Positions 47,140-58,805 of a DNA stretch of 64,000 nt are shown one piece after another (within the stretch, counting starts at the first letter, position 1; every line of letters starts with the position of its first letter). The translations under genes and the position numbers were made by a program. This stretch comes from Macrotrachela quadricornifera. Its lineage: Eukaryota; Rotifera; Eurotatoria; Philodinida; Philodinidae. The stretch is from NCBI GenBank assembly GCA_022393335.1, contig JAJEKB010020868.1:1-64000 (forward strand). Reading direction: 5' to 3'. A model generated the notes under the pieces. That model was given only the letters and a program-made list of their open reading frames with translations, was not told the DNA's origin and ran no database searches.

Positions 47140-49717
47140 AGATAGATTTATTTTAAAACTGAATCCAGTTAGTAATTATAAAATATTCAGACTGAAATTT
47201 TTTTTAAGTTTAAAAAGAAAATCTTTTTTTTTTTTATTTCCTTTCAAAAAGAAAAAGGATAAAAGCAACATTAATTGCTAATTGTGTTGACAACCTTTTC
47301 TTTCATTTTACTTTTTTAACATAAGTAATTTTTATGTATGCATCCTTACATCTATATTTATTTTATATTATATAGAAAGAGAAATTTTCTATTGAAAAAG
47401 AAAAAAACATTTTAGTGAAAAAATATGTGTCTTGATGAGATGCGATAACTAGTGTTTTCTAGAATGTCGATAGAAATGAATTTCTCATCAATTATTTTTA
47501 CTTTTTGAAGTACATATAACACTCGAATTTAAATTCAAGGTTTTTATATCAATTTAACTGAATAATCAAATAATTTCGAACTCAATAAAATCAGAAAGAA
47601 TTTCTATGAAATGTACTGGAATGATACATAGCTTTTCTAATGTGTATTTCAGATCTGTTTCTATAGGAGAATTTTATTATTTTTATGTTTATATTAAAAG
47701 TAGAAGTTTGACGAGACAAAAATGAATTTTCTGAATTCAACTCAATAAAGTTAGTCGATCTCAAGCTTGTAGTACTCAAACACGAATGATAATGAAATAC
47801 GAAAGTTTTGACAGAAAAAATGCAGGATAAGAACTGAAATGCTTTAGATAATTGATGTCATTTCAATATATCACTATTATTGTCACATCATTTTTTGATC
47901 TTTTCATGTAGTATCGGTTCACATGGTTATAGTTTCTTATAGCATTGCACTGTTTTGTACAATTAATGATCCTTATATGAACAGTTTTTTAGAAGCTCTC
48001 TATAATTCCATTTTTTATTAAGTTATTTTTCATGGTAAAAGAAACCATTTTATATGTTTGAATGTAGAAACGTCTACTGCATCAAATGGTATAAAAATCA
48101 TCTCATTACGTCGAAGAATAATCAACTAATTAATAGATAATTTGCAAGTAGTTTGATTTATCGTTAATAAGAGTATTAGTCTTAATAGGGACAATATTAT
48201 TGACAATAAATTTAATCACTTGCAAACTATCACTAATTAGTTGTATTATTATTAATCTTTATGTACAGCAGATATTTCTACACTTAAAGCTTCTAAGAAA
48301 ACTATATTCTTATAGTTACAGGGTACATTGACCGTGTATAAGAACGAAAGAAAAAAAGAAGAAAATAACGTAATGTAGAACATGTATTACACAATTCATT
48401 TGCCTAAGTCCATAGATGATATATATTACAGTGTAAAAAAGAAAATTTTCTTTCAAAATATATTAAAGCTGTACAAAGAGAAAAAGAAAAGCAAATTATG
48501 GCATAAAGTATCAAACAGCAGAATAACACGATAGCAATATTAATGTTCATCAAAAGTTGTCAATGTTCCATTCAATAACTTTCGTAATTCACCTCTTATT
48601 CATCCCGTAATAATTGTTGAATAAATGATATTTGATCAGAGGTGAGCACAGGATAACTTTTTGTGTCCTCACTTGGTAATAATTCATCATGTTTTGTAAT
48701 AAGAATAATTGAATATGCAAAAGAAAAATGAAGTACTATAACTAATTAGTATTTGAATATCCCCAGATGATTGAATCCGGCTGCCGTTTCCGTGTCGTAC
48801 CCTTTCGCCGGGGATAATAAATTCAAAAATAAATATTATTTTCAACACCAAATAAATGCAAAAATTAATTAATAATGAAGGGAAAATAATATTATCAATT
48901 GATAAATAAATTTGACCAGAATGAAGATCACAACTAATCAAAGAAAAAATGCAATAATCTATTAAATGAATAATCATCTTACCCATCACTGTTCATAATG
49001 AATCGAAGAAAACTAAATATAAACGGTAGATCTTCTCTAATAATCCAATTCATAAGATTTATTTTAAATATATTCATACTTGCTCCACTTGATAAACAAT
49101 CAAAACTGCTATTTTGAAACTAAATCAATACACAAAATTCCTTCTAAAAAAATTCAAATTCTTATGTATCGTATTTATGCACAATCATTGAATAAATTCT
49201 TTTATATACATGAAATTTTGAAGTTATTTTTAAATGTTTTATTATCATGATTTACTTTGAAGAGAAAAAAAATTGAAAATTCAAAAATTTAATTTATTTT
49301 AGGAAACAATACCAAAATAATTTTTCATCAAATTAGAATTTTTCAAAATAATTAATTGTTGAATTATAGAAAAATGATCTGATAATTATCATATTAAGAT
49401 TTCTTTTCGAAACTGATTATGAGATATGCTTTTAATTATATTGTTTAAATCCCGCACAAATAATTTACGTGCAATATTAAAACCTACTTCTAATCAATTA
49501 ATTCTTGATGGTATCATTCATTTCTTTTTAGGAAGGTTGTATTATTATTCATGTTTACGTATAAGTTTTTCTCTTCCTTCTTTTATCTTTGTATTTATTA
49601 TTTTATTAAATAATTCAATAATTTTTATTTTTATTTTGATCTATATCTATCAATTTGTATTAAATCATCAGATCACTATAGTTTATTATATTATTTTACA
49701 TTTTATATTTTTATTAA
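47140..49717. other. AT-rich intergenic region with one GC island
   Basis: No complete gene. At 48761-48813 a 53-bp GC-rich island bounded by CCCC and GGGG stands out in AT-rich sequence. On the minus strand it reads GERVRHGNGSRIQSSGDIQ, faintly MORN-like. A hydrophobic frame from 49426 runs into the piggyBac-type MITE and is not called. Confidence 0.4.
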
Positions 49718-50339
49718 CCCTTTCAGGACCGGCTTATTTTGAGCGAAAATTAAAAACTTTTCAACTTTTCAGAAATGATTTATTCTTGCCAAAATTATCA
49801 AAATGTGAACATCAGAAACCTTTCGAAGTATGGTATTCTTTGAGACAGTTTGGTTTATACACTGGAATATCACAGCATGGGCAATAAATTCATATATTGC
49901 TCCTTTTTTTTCTCTCTAGACTGTACGGCTACAGATGAAACAGCGTTTCTTGAAAATTATTTCCAGAAATAAAAGCGATGAATGACGAACAGTAAAGTGT
50001 CGTGAATAATCGAATGACCATCCTCCTTTCATCTGTGACCGCTTTGATCCGTTTTATTCAATGAGCTCTCGAGCAAGCTGCAGATGAATCTTTGAAATTT
50101 CCGGATTTTTCTCATTTTTCATCTTGCACATGGTATAAGAGCTCCGCACAACTATATCAAATGGATAATGAGGGAAAATCCTTATGATCGCATCTGAAGA
50201 AGACAGGTCATAATACGAACATGTAAAAAAGACATCCACAACGTTTACTTCGAAGAGACGTGAAAACAATTCAAATTCTCATGCGTAAGATGACGTGAAA
50301 CTTCAGTGACGCTTTAAAGCGTCACCGGTCTCGAAAGGG
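49718..50339. mobile_element. piggyBac-type MITE, 622 bp, TTAA target
   Basis: Flanked by TTAA on both sides (49714-49717 and 50340-50343). The ends are CCCTTTCAGGACCGG and, on the other strand, CCCTTTCGAGACCGGTGACG, short imperfect terminal repeats starting CCC as in piggyBac elements. A perfect 20-nt palindrome GTGACGCTTTAAAGCGTCAC sits just inside the right end. There is no transposase. Its base composition is richer in G+C than the surroundings. Confidence 0.8.
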
Positions 50340-50343
50340 TTAA

Positions 50344-50870
50344 ATAATTATATTCTTATATATTTTAATTTATTTAATTAAGAATATTTTATTTCTTCTT
50401 ATTATTTTTATGTTATTTATTCTATATTCGTATTAAATCATTTCCATTCTTATAATTAAATAAGAATACTTGATTTTTATTTTTATTATTTATTTTTTAT
50501 ATTTTATTTAATAATTATATTTGTATATATTTTTACTTAAATAAGATAATAAGAATATATTTTTATTTCTTATCTTATTGTTGTGTTATATATTTTATAT
50601 TTTCTATTGAATAATTCTATTATCATGCAATTTTGATCAAATAATTACATAAAAATGTTTTATTCTATATTTTATTTTAACTATTTACATTATATATATA
50701 TTTATCTAATTACATCTATCTTATTTAATTATTTAATAATTTAATATTAAAGATAATTTCTATCTATTTTTATTTAATAATTGTTGAATATTAACTTTTT
50801 ACTCAAAATTAAGTTTTATAATTTTATGAATAAACTTTATTAGCTTAGTTAAATGAGTAAATAAAAAAAT
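50344..50870. repeat. extreme AT-rich low-complexity tract
   Basis: About 530 bp made almost wholly of A and T (TTATTTTTATTTTATA-like words) with very few G or C. No gene. It begins immediately at the right TTAA of the piggyBac-type MITE, and similar text lies to its left, so the MITE seems to have landed inside an AT-rich tract. Confidence 0.8.
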
Positions 50871-50959
50871 AATTTTTCAATCACCTGGACAAAAAAAATC
50901 CACTATATTAGTTCTAGAAAAAAGACATAGATATTACAAGGAAAAAAAATTAAATTTTA

Positions 50960-51292
50960 CTAATCAACAACAAATATATTATGTAGCGAATTCAAATTTG
51001 ATTTATCGATTGAGACTTTCTCTGTTGTCACATATTTGATTTCACCTGTAATTGAATGCTTTAATACGACGAAAACGTCAAATATTTCATTATCAGCATC
51101 TTCATTTTCACCATTTGTAACATTCAACAAGATACTTTTCGACAAAAAGAACGTTTGATATTTGTCTCCAATTATTATCGATGAATTTGTTTTCTTGAAA
51201 ATCACTTCAATATCACAATGGTGCGGCATGACTATGTTTTGTTGCGATCGATGACTAATAAGAATGATAAGAGCTTTTTTCATGTAAGACAT
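50960..51292 (-). CDS. hypothetical protein, 110 aa
   Basis: 110-codon frame with mixed composition (MSYMKKALIILISHRSQQN, FFLSKSILLNVTNGENED, VLKHSITGEIKYVTTEKVS). On the minus strand an ATTTTCAG acceptor ends at the base just before the ATG, so either a 5' untranslated intron or a trans-splice site precedes it. No signal peptide, membrane segment or known domain. Alternating hydrophobic and polar residues suggest a beta-rich fold. Moderately supported by the acceptor and by length in AT-rich DNA. Confidence 0.5.
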   Translation of the reverse strand: MSYMKKALIILISHRSQQNIVMPHHCDIEVIFKKTNSSIIIGDKYQTFFLSKSILLNVTNGENEDADNEIFDVFVVLKHSITGEIKYVTTEKVSIDKSNLNSLHNIFVVD

Positions 51293-51295
51293 CTG

Positions 51296-53190
51296 AAAAT
51301 ATCATAATTATAATAGTTGATTAAAACGAAATAATGAAAGAATTTTTTCCATCTAATGAAAATATATCTAATTTTAGTACTTAAGATTGAATAACAAGAA
51401 TATGATATGATTGATCAACAATTAATGCATGCAGTTTTTCTAAATGTTGATCAAATTAACGGATAGATTCGTTTTTACAATAAAATACAAGCATTTATGG
51501 TCAAGAATGACGTTGAATAGCAATTAATTCATCTTCTCCACCAGGCACTACATCTAAAAATTTTGAAGAAAATTTTCAAAATAAAAATATACTGGTAGCA
51601 CGTAATAATGCTGGTCGACTTGATCGGCCTCACAATCTTGCAAATCTACATAAATATCTTGTCTCTGAAATATTAACTATTTTACTTAGGAAAACATCAT
51701 GTTTTTCTTACTTAAACGATGGTTAAAATGAAATATATGTGCGTTAAATCGAGGGCTAAAAGGAATACAAATGAATGATAATGCTTCGTACTTTCTCTTT
51801 TTATATGCACACTAGACGAAATATTGTATTTATTCGAAGATGCACATCGTTTATTCTGTTTCTTTTATATAAATACATTCGTATCTCGAAATAAAAATGA
51901 GAGGGAAAAATACATAGACACATGTTTCTGTTTATCAATAAACAGTCGCAAAATGTACTTTGAGGATAAATTTAAATGAAAATATTGATTTAATTATTAA
52001 ATCTATTAAAAATTAATTTTAAGTTAAAAAAAGATTTGTTAGCGATGATATCATATCATCGCTCACCCTCGAACATATATCTTCTCTCTCTTTCTTCTCT
52101 TTTGTATTCTTGTTATGCCTCGATGGCTCTCTTTATTTTCTATCGCTATATACATGTGTGTGTGAATGTTGTTATCTAGATATAATATAAAAATAAACGT
52201 TCGTGCAGCTCGCATACACGAGCTAACAAGATTGAATTTTTTTAATATTCTATATTCGCTGATGATACAGCTCACATATAACGGTATATTAACCAAGGGA
52301 ATCAATCGTATATACAAATTCTTTTTTGATCATAAGTTTATTTTATTCATAATAAATTAATTAGAAAAAAATATTAATCAATAATGTGTGAGATAATGCT
52401 ATTCTCGAAACGTCATTGCTCAAGCTGGGGTATGAGGGTGTAAGACTTTTGAAATAGTATGATTGAAGAAAGTAAAACTTTTTTTCGCATCTGACTTAGT
52501 GTTAATCGTTATTGTACAATCTGAAATGCAATAATTTTTCGCGGAACGAACACTTTTTGTAACTTTTTTAGAAAATTTGATGGTATCTGGCAAATTTTTC
52601 AGAAAACGACCGGTATCTGACGTAAGAAAATTCCTCAATACTTCTGTCTCCGAAGGCGGCCACACTAGCGATGACTATTCAGAATTAAAGGTTTTCCGAA
52701 GGTAGGAACGAGTAAAGCATGTGGTTAGTTCTCGTTTCGTGGGAAATAACACCTTTGCCCTCACCCTCAAGATTCAAAAAATATTATCCATGTTGGTGCC
52801 TAATATTAAATAATTTTTGATTTTGGGAGGGGGGGGGTGGTGTACATCCCCCTACAGCTCCCCATTTCGCGGGTGCTGACTATAGTGACTTGAATGCCAA
52901 ACGCTTTCAAACATGAAGCTTAGGATGATGTAATAAGAAATGTCATCTATGACAATGAGATCTAGATGTTGTCTGATTTTCAGACGAGAGATTAGATCTT
53001 AGTTGTTAGATATTGTAAAACGTAGGAAATTTTAGTGAACTATCAGTTTTATTAACAACATATTAAACAAAGATATAGGATATGAACAGAAAATTCACTC
53101 GAGGATCAAGCGAATTACTCTCGACAAGTGTTACTTTGTATTAAGTGGCAATACTCTAACGAATTTAAAGTTCTTTATTTTATACTAGTG
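51296..53190. other. intergenic; relic hAT end
   Basis: No supported gene. At 52822-52880 text of the form GGGAGGGGGGGGGTGGTGTACATCCCCCTACAGCTCCCC resembles the right subterminal hairpin of the hAT element (35290-35341) and is probably a decayed solo end. ACCCTCACCCTCAAG at about 52757 is the reverse of a word near 5020. Confidence 0.4.
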
Positions 53191-54080
53191 TTAGAACAGT
53201 GAAACTAATAGCAATACCATGCAATTGCGGTCTAAATATGTTTTATTGGCTCCGCTAAACCCGCTTGTATAAGAACTATTACCCGAAATCACTCGATATG
53301 GACTTCCACCGGTTGTTTTACCAAAGCCAACTCCCACAAATTCAGCAATACTTACGTTTAACTGATAAAAGGGGAATATATATTCTTGAGTTGTAGCAGT
53401 TGTACTGATTTCATTTGCAGATGCATCATACATGGCGCATGAAATGTAAAAGAATGAAGTACCAGCGCACTAAAGAAGTGGTTAAAGTATAAAATTTAAC
53501 TGAAACATTACGGGCAACAGCAGCAAGAGTAACAGTTTCATTTGTGTTGAGAAATAGAAAACTATTACGATTATCATTCAGACTTTCCTAAGTTGTGGTA
53601 AGTAAAAGAAAATAGTTGAAAAGTAGCTATTTGTATATCACTCACTAAAATAAGGTCCTTGTGTGATCATCGTTGATGTGGCAGTTGCTTGTGTACTGGT
53701 CACTAAAACTACAAATATTGAAATGTTATATCTTGATCAATGCTCTACTAATTTTCTCTACTTTCATCTGTAAGATTGTATCGAAATTTGACAACAATAG
53801 CATACGTAAATGGAACATAATTAGCAAGTCTTACTGCTTTCGTATGCAAAGAACATTATGTATTGATGAGATAATCAAATGTCGCGATATTACAAGTAGG
53901 AAATCGACATGTACGATGAGCAGCACACAGTACTTTAGATTTTATCGTGAAGTGAGCGAGCGAAGAATCAATTGAGATGTAATTCATCTGATTATATTTC
54001 TTACTAATTATTTGATAAAGGTCACTGAAAGTACCAGTTCTAAGACAATAGCAAACCAAAGTACAAAGAAAACACTTCAT
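53191..54080 (-). pseudogene. PAN/apple-like secreted protein, degraded
   Basis: On the minus strand an ATG at 54080 opens a signal-like N-terminus (MKCFLCTLVCYC), then QIISKKYNQMNYISIDSSLAHFTIKSKVLCAAH, then C-x3-PTCNIATFDYL, resembling the PAN/apple-like start of bdelloid secreted proteins. At 53856-53858 an in-frame TAA interrupts it; the same frame then continues as CSLHTKAVRLANYVPF. A Thr/Ser exon reading TSTQATATSTMITQGPYF lies at about 53651-53706, then text with SLNDNRNSFLFLNTNETVTL, then CAGTSFFYISCAMYD through VGVGFGKTTGGSPYRV to the stop at 53191. Splice phases between the last three pieces do not agree, and with the TAA this points to a pseudogene. Roles for PAN domains are carbohydrate or protein binding. 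Confidence 0.55.
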
Positions 54081-54863
54081 ATTCAAGTATATAAAACTCT
54101 GCAAGAAAAAAGTTTTTTTCATTGATAGCACTATTATCGTCAATAAAAAAATAACTACATAGCCGTTAAAATGCTTTTTTGTCATGAATTGGTGGAAAAC
54201 AGCCAGGATTTCTTTCACGTCTATAGATGTCAAATCGAAGACTATTTAAAGATATGTCCTATTTTTCGTCGACTAAAGAAGTTTTTGAAATCAAATTCAC
54301 AGACACTTTTCGCAGAATATACACGTAGATTATTATTAAAATGTCTGTTTGTTCAACAAAATATTATCAAATGGAAAAATTTTATATATAGCATTAGTTA
54401 ATGATTGATTGTATTTAAATCTGTTTTTTTTTCATATAAGATCTTCATAAAAAAACAAAAAGAATGACAACACGCATCTCTTTTTTTTTTGTTCTCTCGT
54501 GCATCAAATCTTGTCATCATAACAAAGAGAAGAAATGGATATAAAAAAATTCAGAAGGTTTGTCTGATACATATGATATAGTCATTTTTTGTTAAAATTA
54601 TGTAGATCAAATATGTTTCTTTCTTAATTCCCAATTTCGTTAGGAGAGCATTGGCATGATGAACCATGTTTTGATATCTAGCTTTCTGTTGACTCATGTT
54701 TGTGTGATGAGGAGCGTGCGAATACAGATAAAAAGTGAAGAGGAAGAAAGAGCAAAAATCCTTTCGAGCAGCAAAAAAAAAATAGTCAAGGGCGCGTTTT
54801 GTATAGAAGTAAAAAACAATTTGATTCTTTTTTTTTGTAATACTATTTTTCTCGTAGATAAAA

Positions 54864-55536
54864 ATGTCTTCTGCTGCCTTCGTCTACGGCGCTAGTGGAT
54901 ACATCGGTTTGAGTATCGCCTTAGCTTTTCGTCGAACTGGATATCGTATTTATGATTTGATTCGTAAATGAAAAACATTCCAGTATTCTAGTTCAAAATG
55001 AGAAATTGAACCTATTATTTCATAAGCATTCAATAATGCTCAATCGTTTCAAGATGTACTTGTTTCATGTTTAGTGATTATAGATGGTATAAGTGATAAT
55101 CCTAAGCTATCACCAAATTATCACACTATACTCCACTTTTTATATTCATCTCAGGAATTATGACATGCAAGTGAATCTATTCTTCGTTTCAGATGGTGAT
55201 ACATCTCCAACAGGTCATCCTCCAGTAGATGAAGTGGTTAATCTATTATATTCAAAACCATTAGTTGTCTTCCAAGGTAGACGAGATATGCGTTGGAGTT
55301 GGGTTCACGTCAATAATCTGTTTATAATTTGGCTGCTCCAAATGATAATCTAACTTATGAAGAATTGAGAGTGGCAATGGGCTAAAACTCAAGGACAAGC
55401 AGATCAAATTGAATAGAAAGAAGTTGAGAAAGGTACACGTACACAATGGAATAGTGACTCGTAAGTTTCTGACTTTGCTGAAGAGTTTAAAACTTATTAT
55501 AAAGCATGGGCTACTCATCAATCTAATGAAGAATGA
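54864..55536 (+). pseudogene. NAD(P)-binding epimerase/reductase-like (extended SDR), broken
   Basis: ATG at 54864 opens SSAAFVYGASGYIGLSIALAF, a Rossmann GxSGYIG nucleotide-binding motif of NAD-dependent epimerases. The frame stops after 35 codons (TGA at 54969). Family-like text continues as IIDGISDNPKLSPN (about 55077-55117), SDGDTSPTGHPPVDEVVNLLYSKP, VVFQGRRDMRWSWVHVNNL (about 55190-55322), AAPNDNLTYEELRVAMG after a deletion, and finally DFAEEFKTYYKAWATHQSNEE to a stop at 55536. Several stops and shifts separate these blocks. The catalytic YxxxK is not seen. Likely a dead copy of an intact paralogue elsewhere. It lies about 300 bp upstream of the UNC93-like gene on the same strand. Confidence 0.68.
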
Positions 55537-55832
55537 ACACCTTTATCTTATAGTTAACAATTTTATGAAATGAGATTTTTTTTTCAAAAGTAAAAAAGCA
55601 CAAAAATTATTTGTAGAAAAGAAAAGAGAATAAGAGAATATTCGAGCGATAATTGAAGTATCAAACTCTCATACTTATCAAAGAGTGTATGTTTGCTGAT
55701 AGTTAATATGTGCGTCATTATATTAAAGTATAAAAGTCCTTTATTCTTTTGTTTTATGTTCTTATCTGATACATAACCATCATTTCTTATTCACCAATCT
55801 ATTCATTATTTTATTAAGAGCAAAAACAAAAG

Positions 55833-57822
55833 ATGGTCGATATTGATAAAGAAGTGATTATTACGTCGAAAGAATCCTCATTTAATAGTTCAACTAGTGA
55901 ACATCGATCCCGAGCAAGTTCAATTACTGATATGCTTGGTATTGATTATCATACTTCAATTTCATCTGTCATTCCACCAATCAAAGAAGAGTCTACTGAA
56001 GACGATAATGAACTTCTTCCATTTTCTGTTCGACAAATCTATAAAAATTTAATTATTCTCTCACTTGCTCTTATGTTAACATTTACAGCTTATAGTGGCA
56101 TGACAACACTTCAATCAAGTTTAAATACCAAAGGAAATGTTGGCGTGAATTCTCTCATTACTAATCATGCAGTAATGATTGTAAGTACATTTGTTTTCTT
56201 TTACTGAAATCGAAATAACAATAGACTTACCTTATAGTTTAGTGCGATTTTTCTTACTGGTATATCGATTGATATATTTGGATTGAAATGGACAATATTT
56301 GTTTCAGAAATAGGTTATATATTTTATATTCTTGCTAATATTCGACCTGTACCCCTACTAATGAATATCTGTAAGTCTTGTCTTAATGAATCGATAAAAT
56401 AGATAAATAGAACAAATTTTTTAGCGGCAGCATTGGCTGGTCTTGCTTCGGCACCATTATGGACCGCTCAAGCAATATACATCGGTCGTCTTGCACGTTA
56501 TTATGCACATCATAAACAGAAAAAACTGGATTTAGTTGTTAGTTTATTTTTTGGTATTTTCTTTATGATATTTGCAACGAGTACAATTTGGGGAAATTTA
56601 ATTTCTTATATCGTACTGAATCAAACAAGTATTCCACAGAAAGTGAATTGTGGAATTCATTTCGATCCTGTATCAGCAACAAATACAGATGAATCGGATC
56701 ATATTAATGAAGTAACGGTAAGATATTGAAGATTATTTTGTTTTTTATCAATAGTAATTCTTGAATGATGATGATGAATTGTAGCGGTATGTATTGTGTG
56801 GAACATTAGCTGGAATGGGTGTTATTTCGATGTTACTTCTGTTTTTCTTTTTCGATCAAATTCGATTGGATAAACCACGTAAAGAATTGTTTAATAGAAA
56901 TATTATATAAAAGAAATTCTTTTTTTTTTCTTAAATAGAACATGTGAAACAATCTTTTAAAAAAAGTCTCGAAGTTCTTCAATCATTATTTCGATGGAAA
57001 TATATTGATCAATTATTTCTTATTCCATTAACCATGTGGAGTATGATTGAAGGAGCATTTATGGCGGCACAATTCACTCGAGTATGACAATAAATTTCAA
57101 TAGAATCGATTTTCATGTTAATCTTTTTTTAGGCATTTGTCACTTGTCTTGTGGGTATGCGGTAAGATGATTTGATATTCGATCTATGTAAGATTGTTTT
57201 CTATTTGTAAAATAGATTTATTGGATTGGTATTTATTTGTAATGGAATATGTTATTCAACATTTTCTTATATTTATAGTGGTTTGGTGAAGCACATTGGT
57301 CGACTAGGTTGTTTTATTATTGCGGCTGCACTTAATTATTCCGCATTAATTTTTATGTTTTTTTGGGAACCTATGGAAGAGCAAATGTATATTTTATTTA
57401 TAATGGCGGGTCTTTGGGGTATGGCAGCTGCAGCTTGGCAATCACAAATCGTTGGTAAGATTGTCTTTTTTATTTTAGCAAATGGATCTTTTTTATTAAT
57501 GTTTTGTTTTATTTTATTTTAGCTGTTTATACAGTATTGTATGCGGATACAGATTCTACTGCGATAGCTAAATATCGTTTATGGAAATCAGTTGGTTCTT
57601 TACTAGCTTATAGTGTAAGTAGATTTTTCTCTTCTTAATATTGAAAAATAATTTCTTGTCTTTTGTTTTGTTTAGTATGCTAGTTATGTAAATATTCAGA
57701 ATACACTTATTATTCTACTGACCTTTCTAACAATAAGTATGATTTGCTATGGTGTACTAGAAATTCATATTCGATGGAAAAATCGTGCCAAAAAATTAGC
57801 TACATTGAATAATAATTGTTAA
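55833..57822 (+). CDS. UNC93-like membrane protein (MFS fold), complete, nine exons
   Basis: Exons: 55833-56180, 56238-56370, 56425-56717, 56785-56878, 56939-57081, 57133-57161, 57216-57454, 57523-57614 and 57676-57822. They total 1518 nt (505 residues), with all phases agreeing and introns of 51-68 nt. The N-terminal 75 residues are Ser/Glu-rich and cytosolic. The first membrane helix then reads NLIILSLALMLTFTAYSGMTTLQSSLN, where the LQSSLN signature is typical of UNC-93 proteins. About eleven to twelve hydrophobic segments follow, with EHVKQSFKKSLEVL as the central cytosolic loop. UNC93 members regulate a two-pore potassium channel in C. elegans or escort Toll-like receptors in vertebrates; this one's role is unknown. 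Exon 6 is only 29 nt. The gene looks intact, with a stop and AT-rich 3' flank. Confidence 0.9.
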
Positions 57823-58106
57823 TTTATATTGTTATAAATAATATATATTTGCTTGTTTTTCAGTAATTTTATGTTGTCTTTTTCATGTAAGTACATTGTT
57901 TGTAGAACACAATGAAAAACTCAATAGATGCAAATGAATTTTTTTTTGAATTTCTATTAAATATTAAGCAATAGAGCGAGAAAGAAAAACTTAAAAGAAC
58001 GTATCCATCAATCACAACTAATCGATCTCGCTCCGGAACTTTACGAATTGAAGTTATTCAACATTTCTATCGCAAAAGAAAAAACAAAAAATACTTTTTT
58101 AGGTGA

Positions 58107-58406
58107 TCAGAGATAATCGATTCGATTCATTTCAAAATCAATTGTACACGTATGACTACTTATTTTTTGTTTCTTTTTGATGTACTCATTGAGATTGTAT
58201 ATATTGGAGAAAAAAAACCGAATGCTAGTCTCTATGTACGAAATGTCTGATATTATTGAACTGAGAGTAAAATGCAGCTGAACATAATCACTAGAAAAGC
58301 CAGCTTTACGAATTATATTAAAGACAGATTCATCAGGTTTGCCATTGAAATCACCAGCAATGATAACATGTGAATGTTTTGAATAATGTTCATCAAGATG
58401 TTGCAC
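58107..58406 (-). pseudogene. endonuclease/exonuclease/phosphatase family fragment
   Basis: The minus-strand frame reads HLDEHYSKHSHVIIAGDFNGKPDESVFNIIRKAGFSSDY. IIAGDFNG is the conserved metal-binding/catalytic motif of EEP phosphodiesterases (CCR4/nocturnin-like). Family text fades after VQLH; a later HTCTIDF may correspond to the normal HTxDYI region, with an intron or decay between. Just upstream on that strand (about 58427) a TGA closes the frame, and no earlier EEP motifs (the N-terminal Asn and Glu) are visible within the next kilobase. I therefore treat it as a truncated remnant, though missing upstream exons cannot be excluded. Confidence 0.5.
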
Positions 58407-58805
58407 AATAGTTTGTATTTGAGTTGGTCATACATGAACGAAGTGTTTCTTTGATTTGAAATGCTTTGGGTTATCCGAAAGTAGTGGCGAAGGGTCTGTT
58501 TTTTTTATAAGTCGATAAAGAAAAACTTTTCCCCTACCAATCGATAGAGTGATTTCACTCTATCTTTCTGTGCTATTTGATCAGTATCCAGCTAAGATTA
58601 AAATAATAAAATTTTGGCAAAAATTTTTTTTGTCATCATCGTTTGCTTATCTCTCGTGATAATTGGCATTCCATACGTACATATACATTACCGCATCCGT
58701 CGTATTGGTTTTGTGTGGACGTGTCGTTTATTTGTGTATATTTAAGAAAGTCAGAATTCAGATCAAGATTAATTCTGGCTATATTTTCTCATTTCAAATG
58801 AGTAC

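Noticed and set aside
49426..49887. 153-codon hydrophobic frame
   Set aside because: Its second half lies inside the TTAA-bounded MITE and the first half is Phe/Ile/Leu-rich as expected of AT-rich noncoding DNA.
52420..52665. 81-codon minus-strand frame
   Set aside because: Reasonable composition but no domain, signal or splice evidence; not enough to call.
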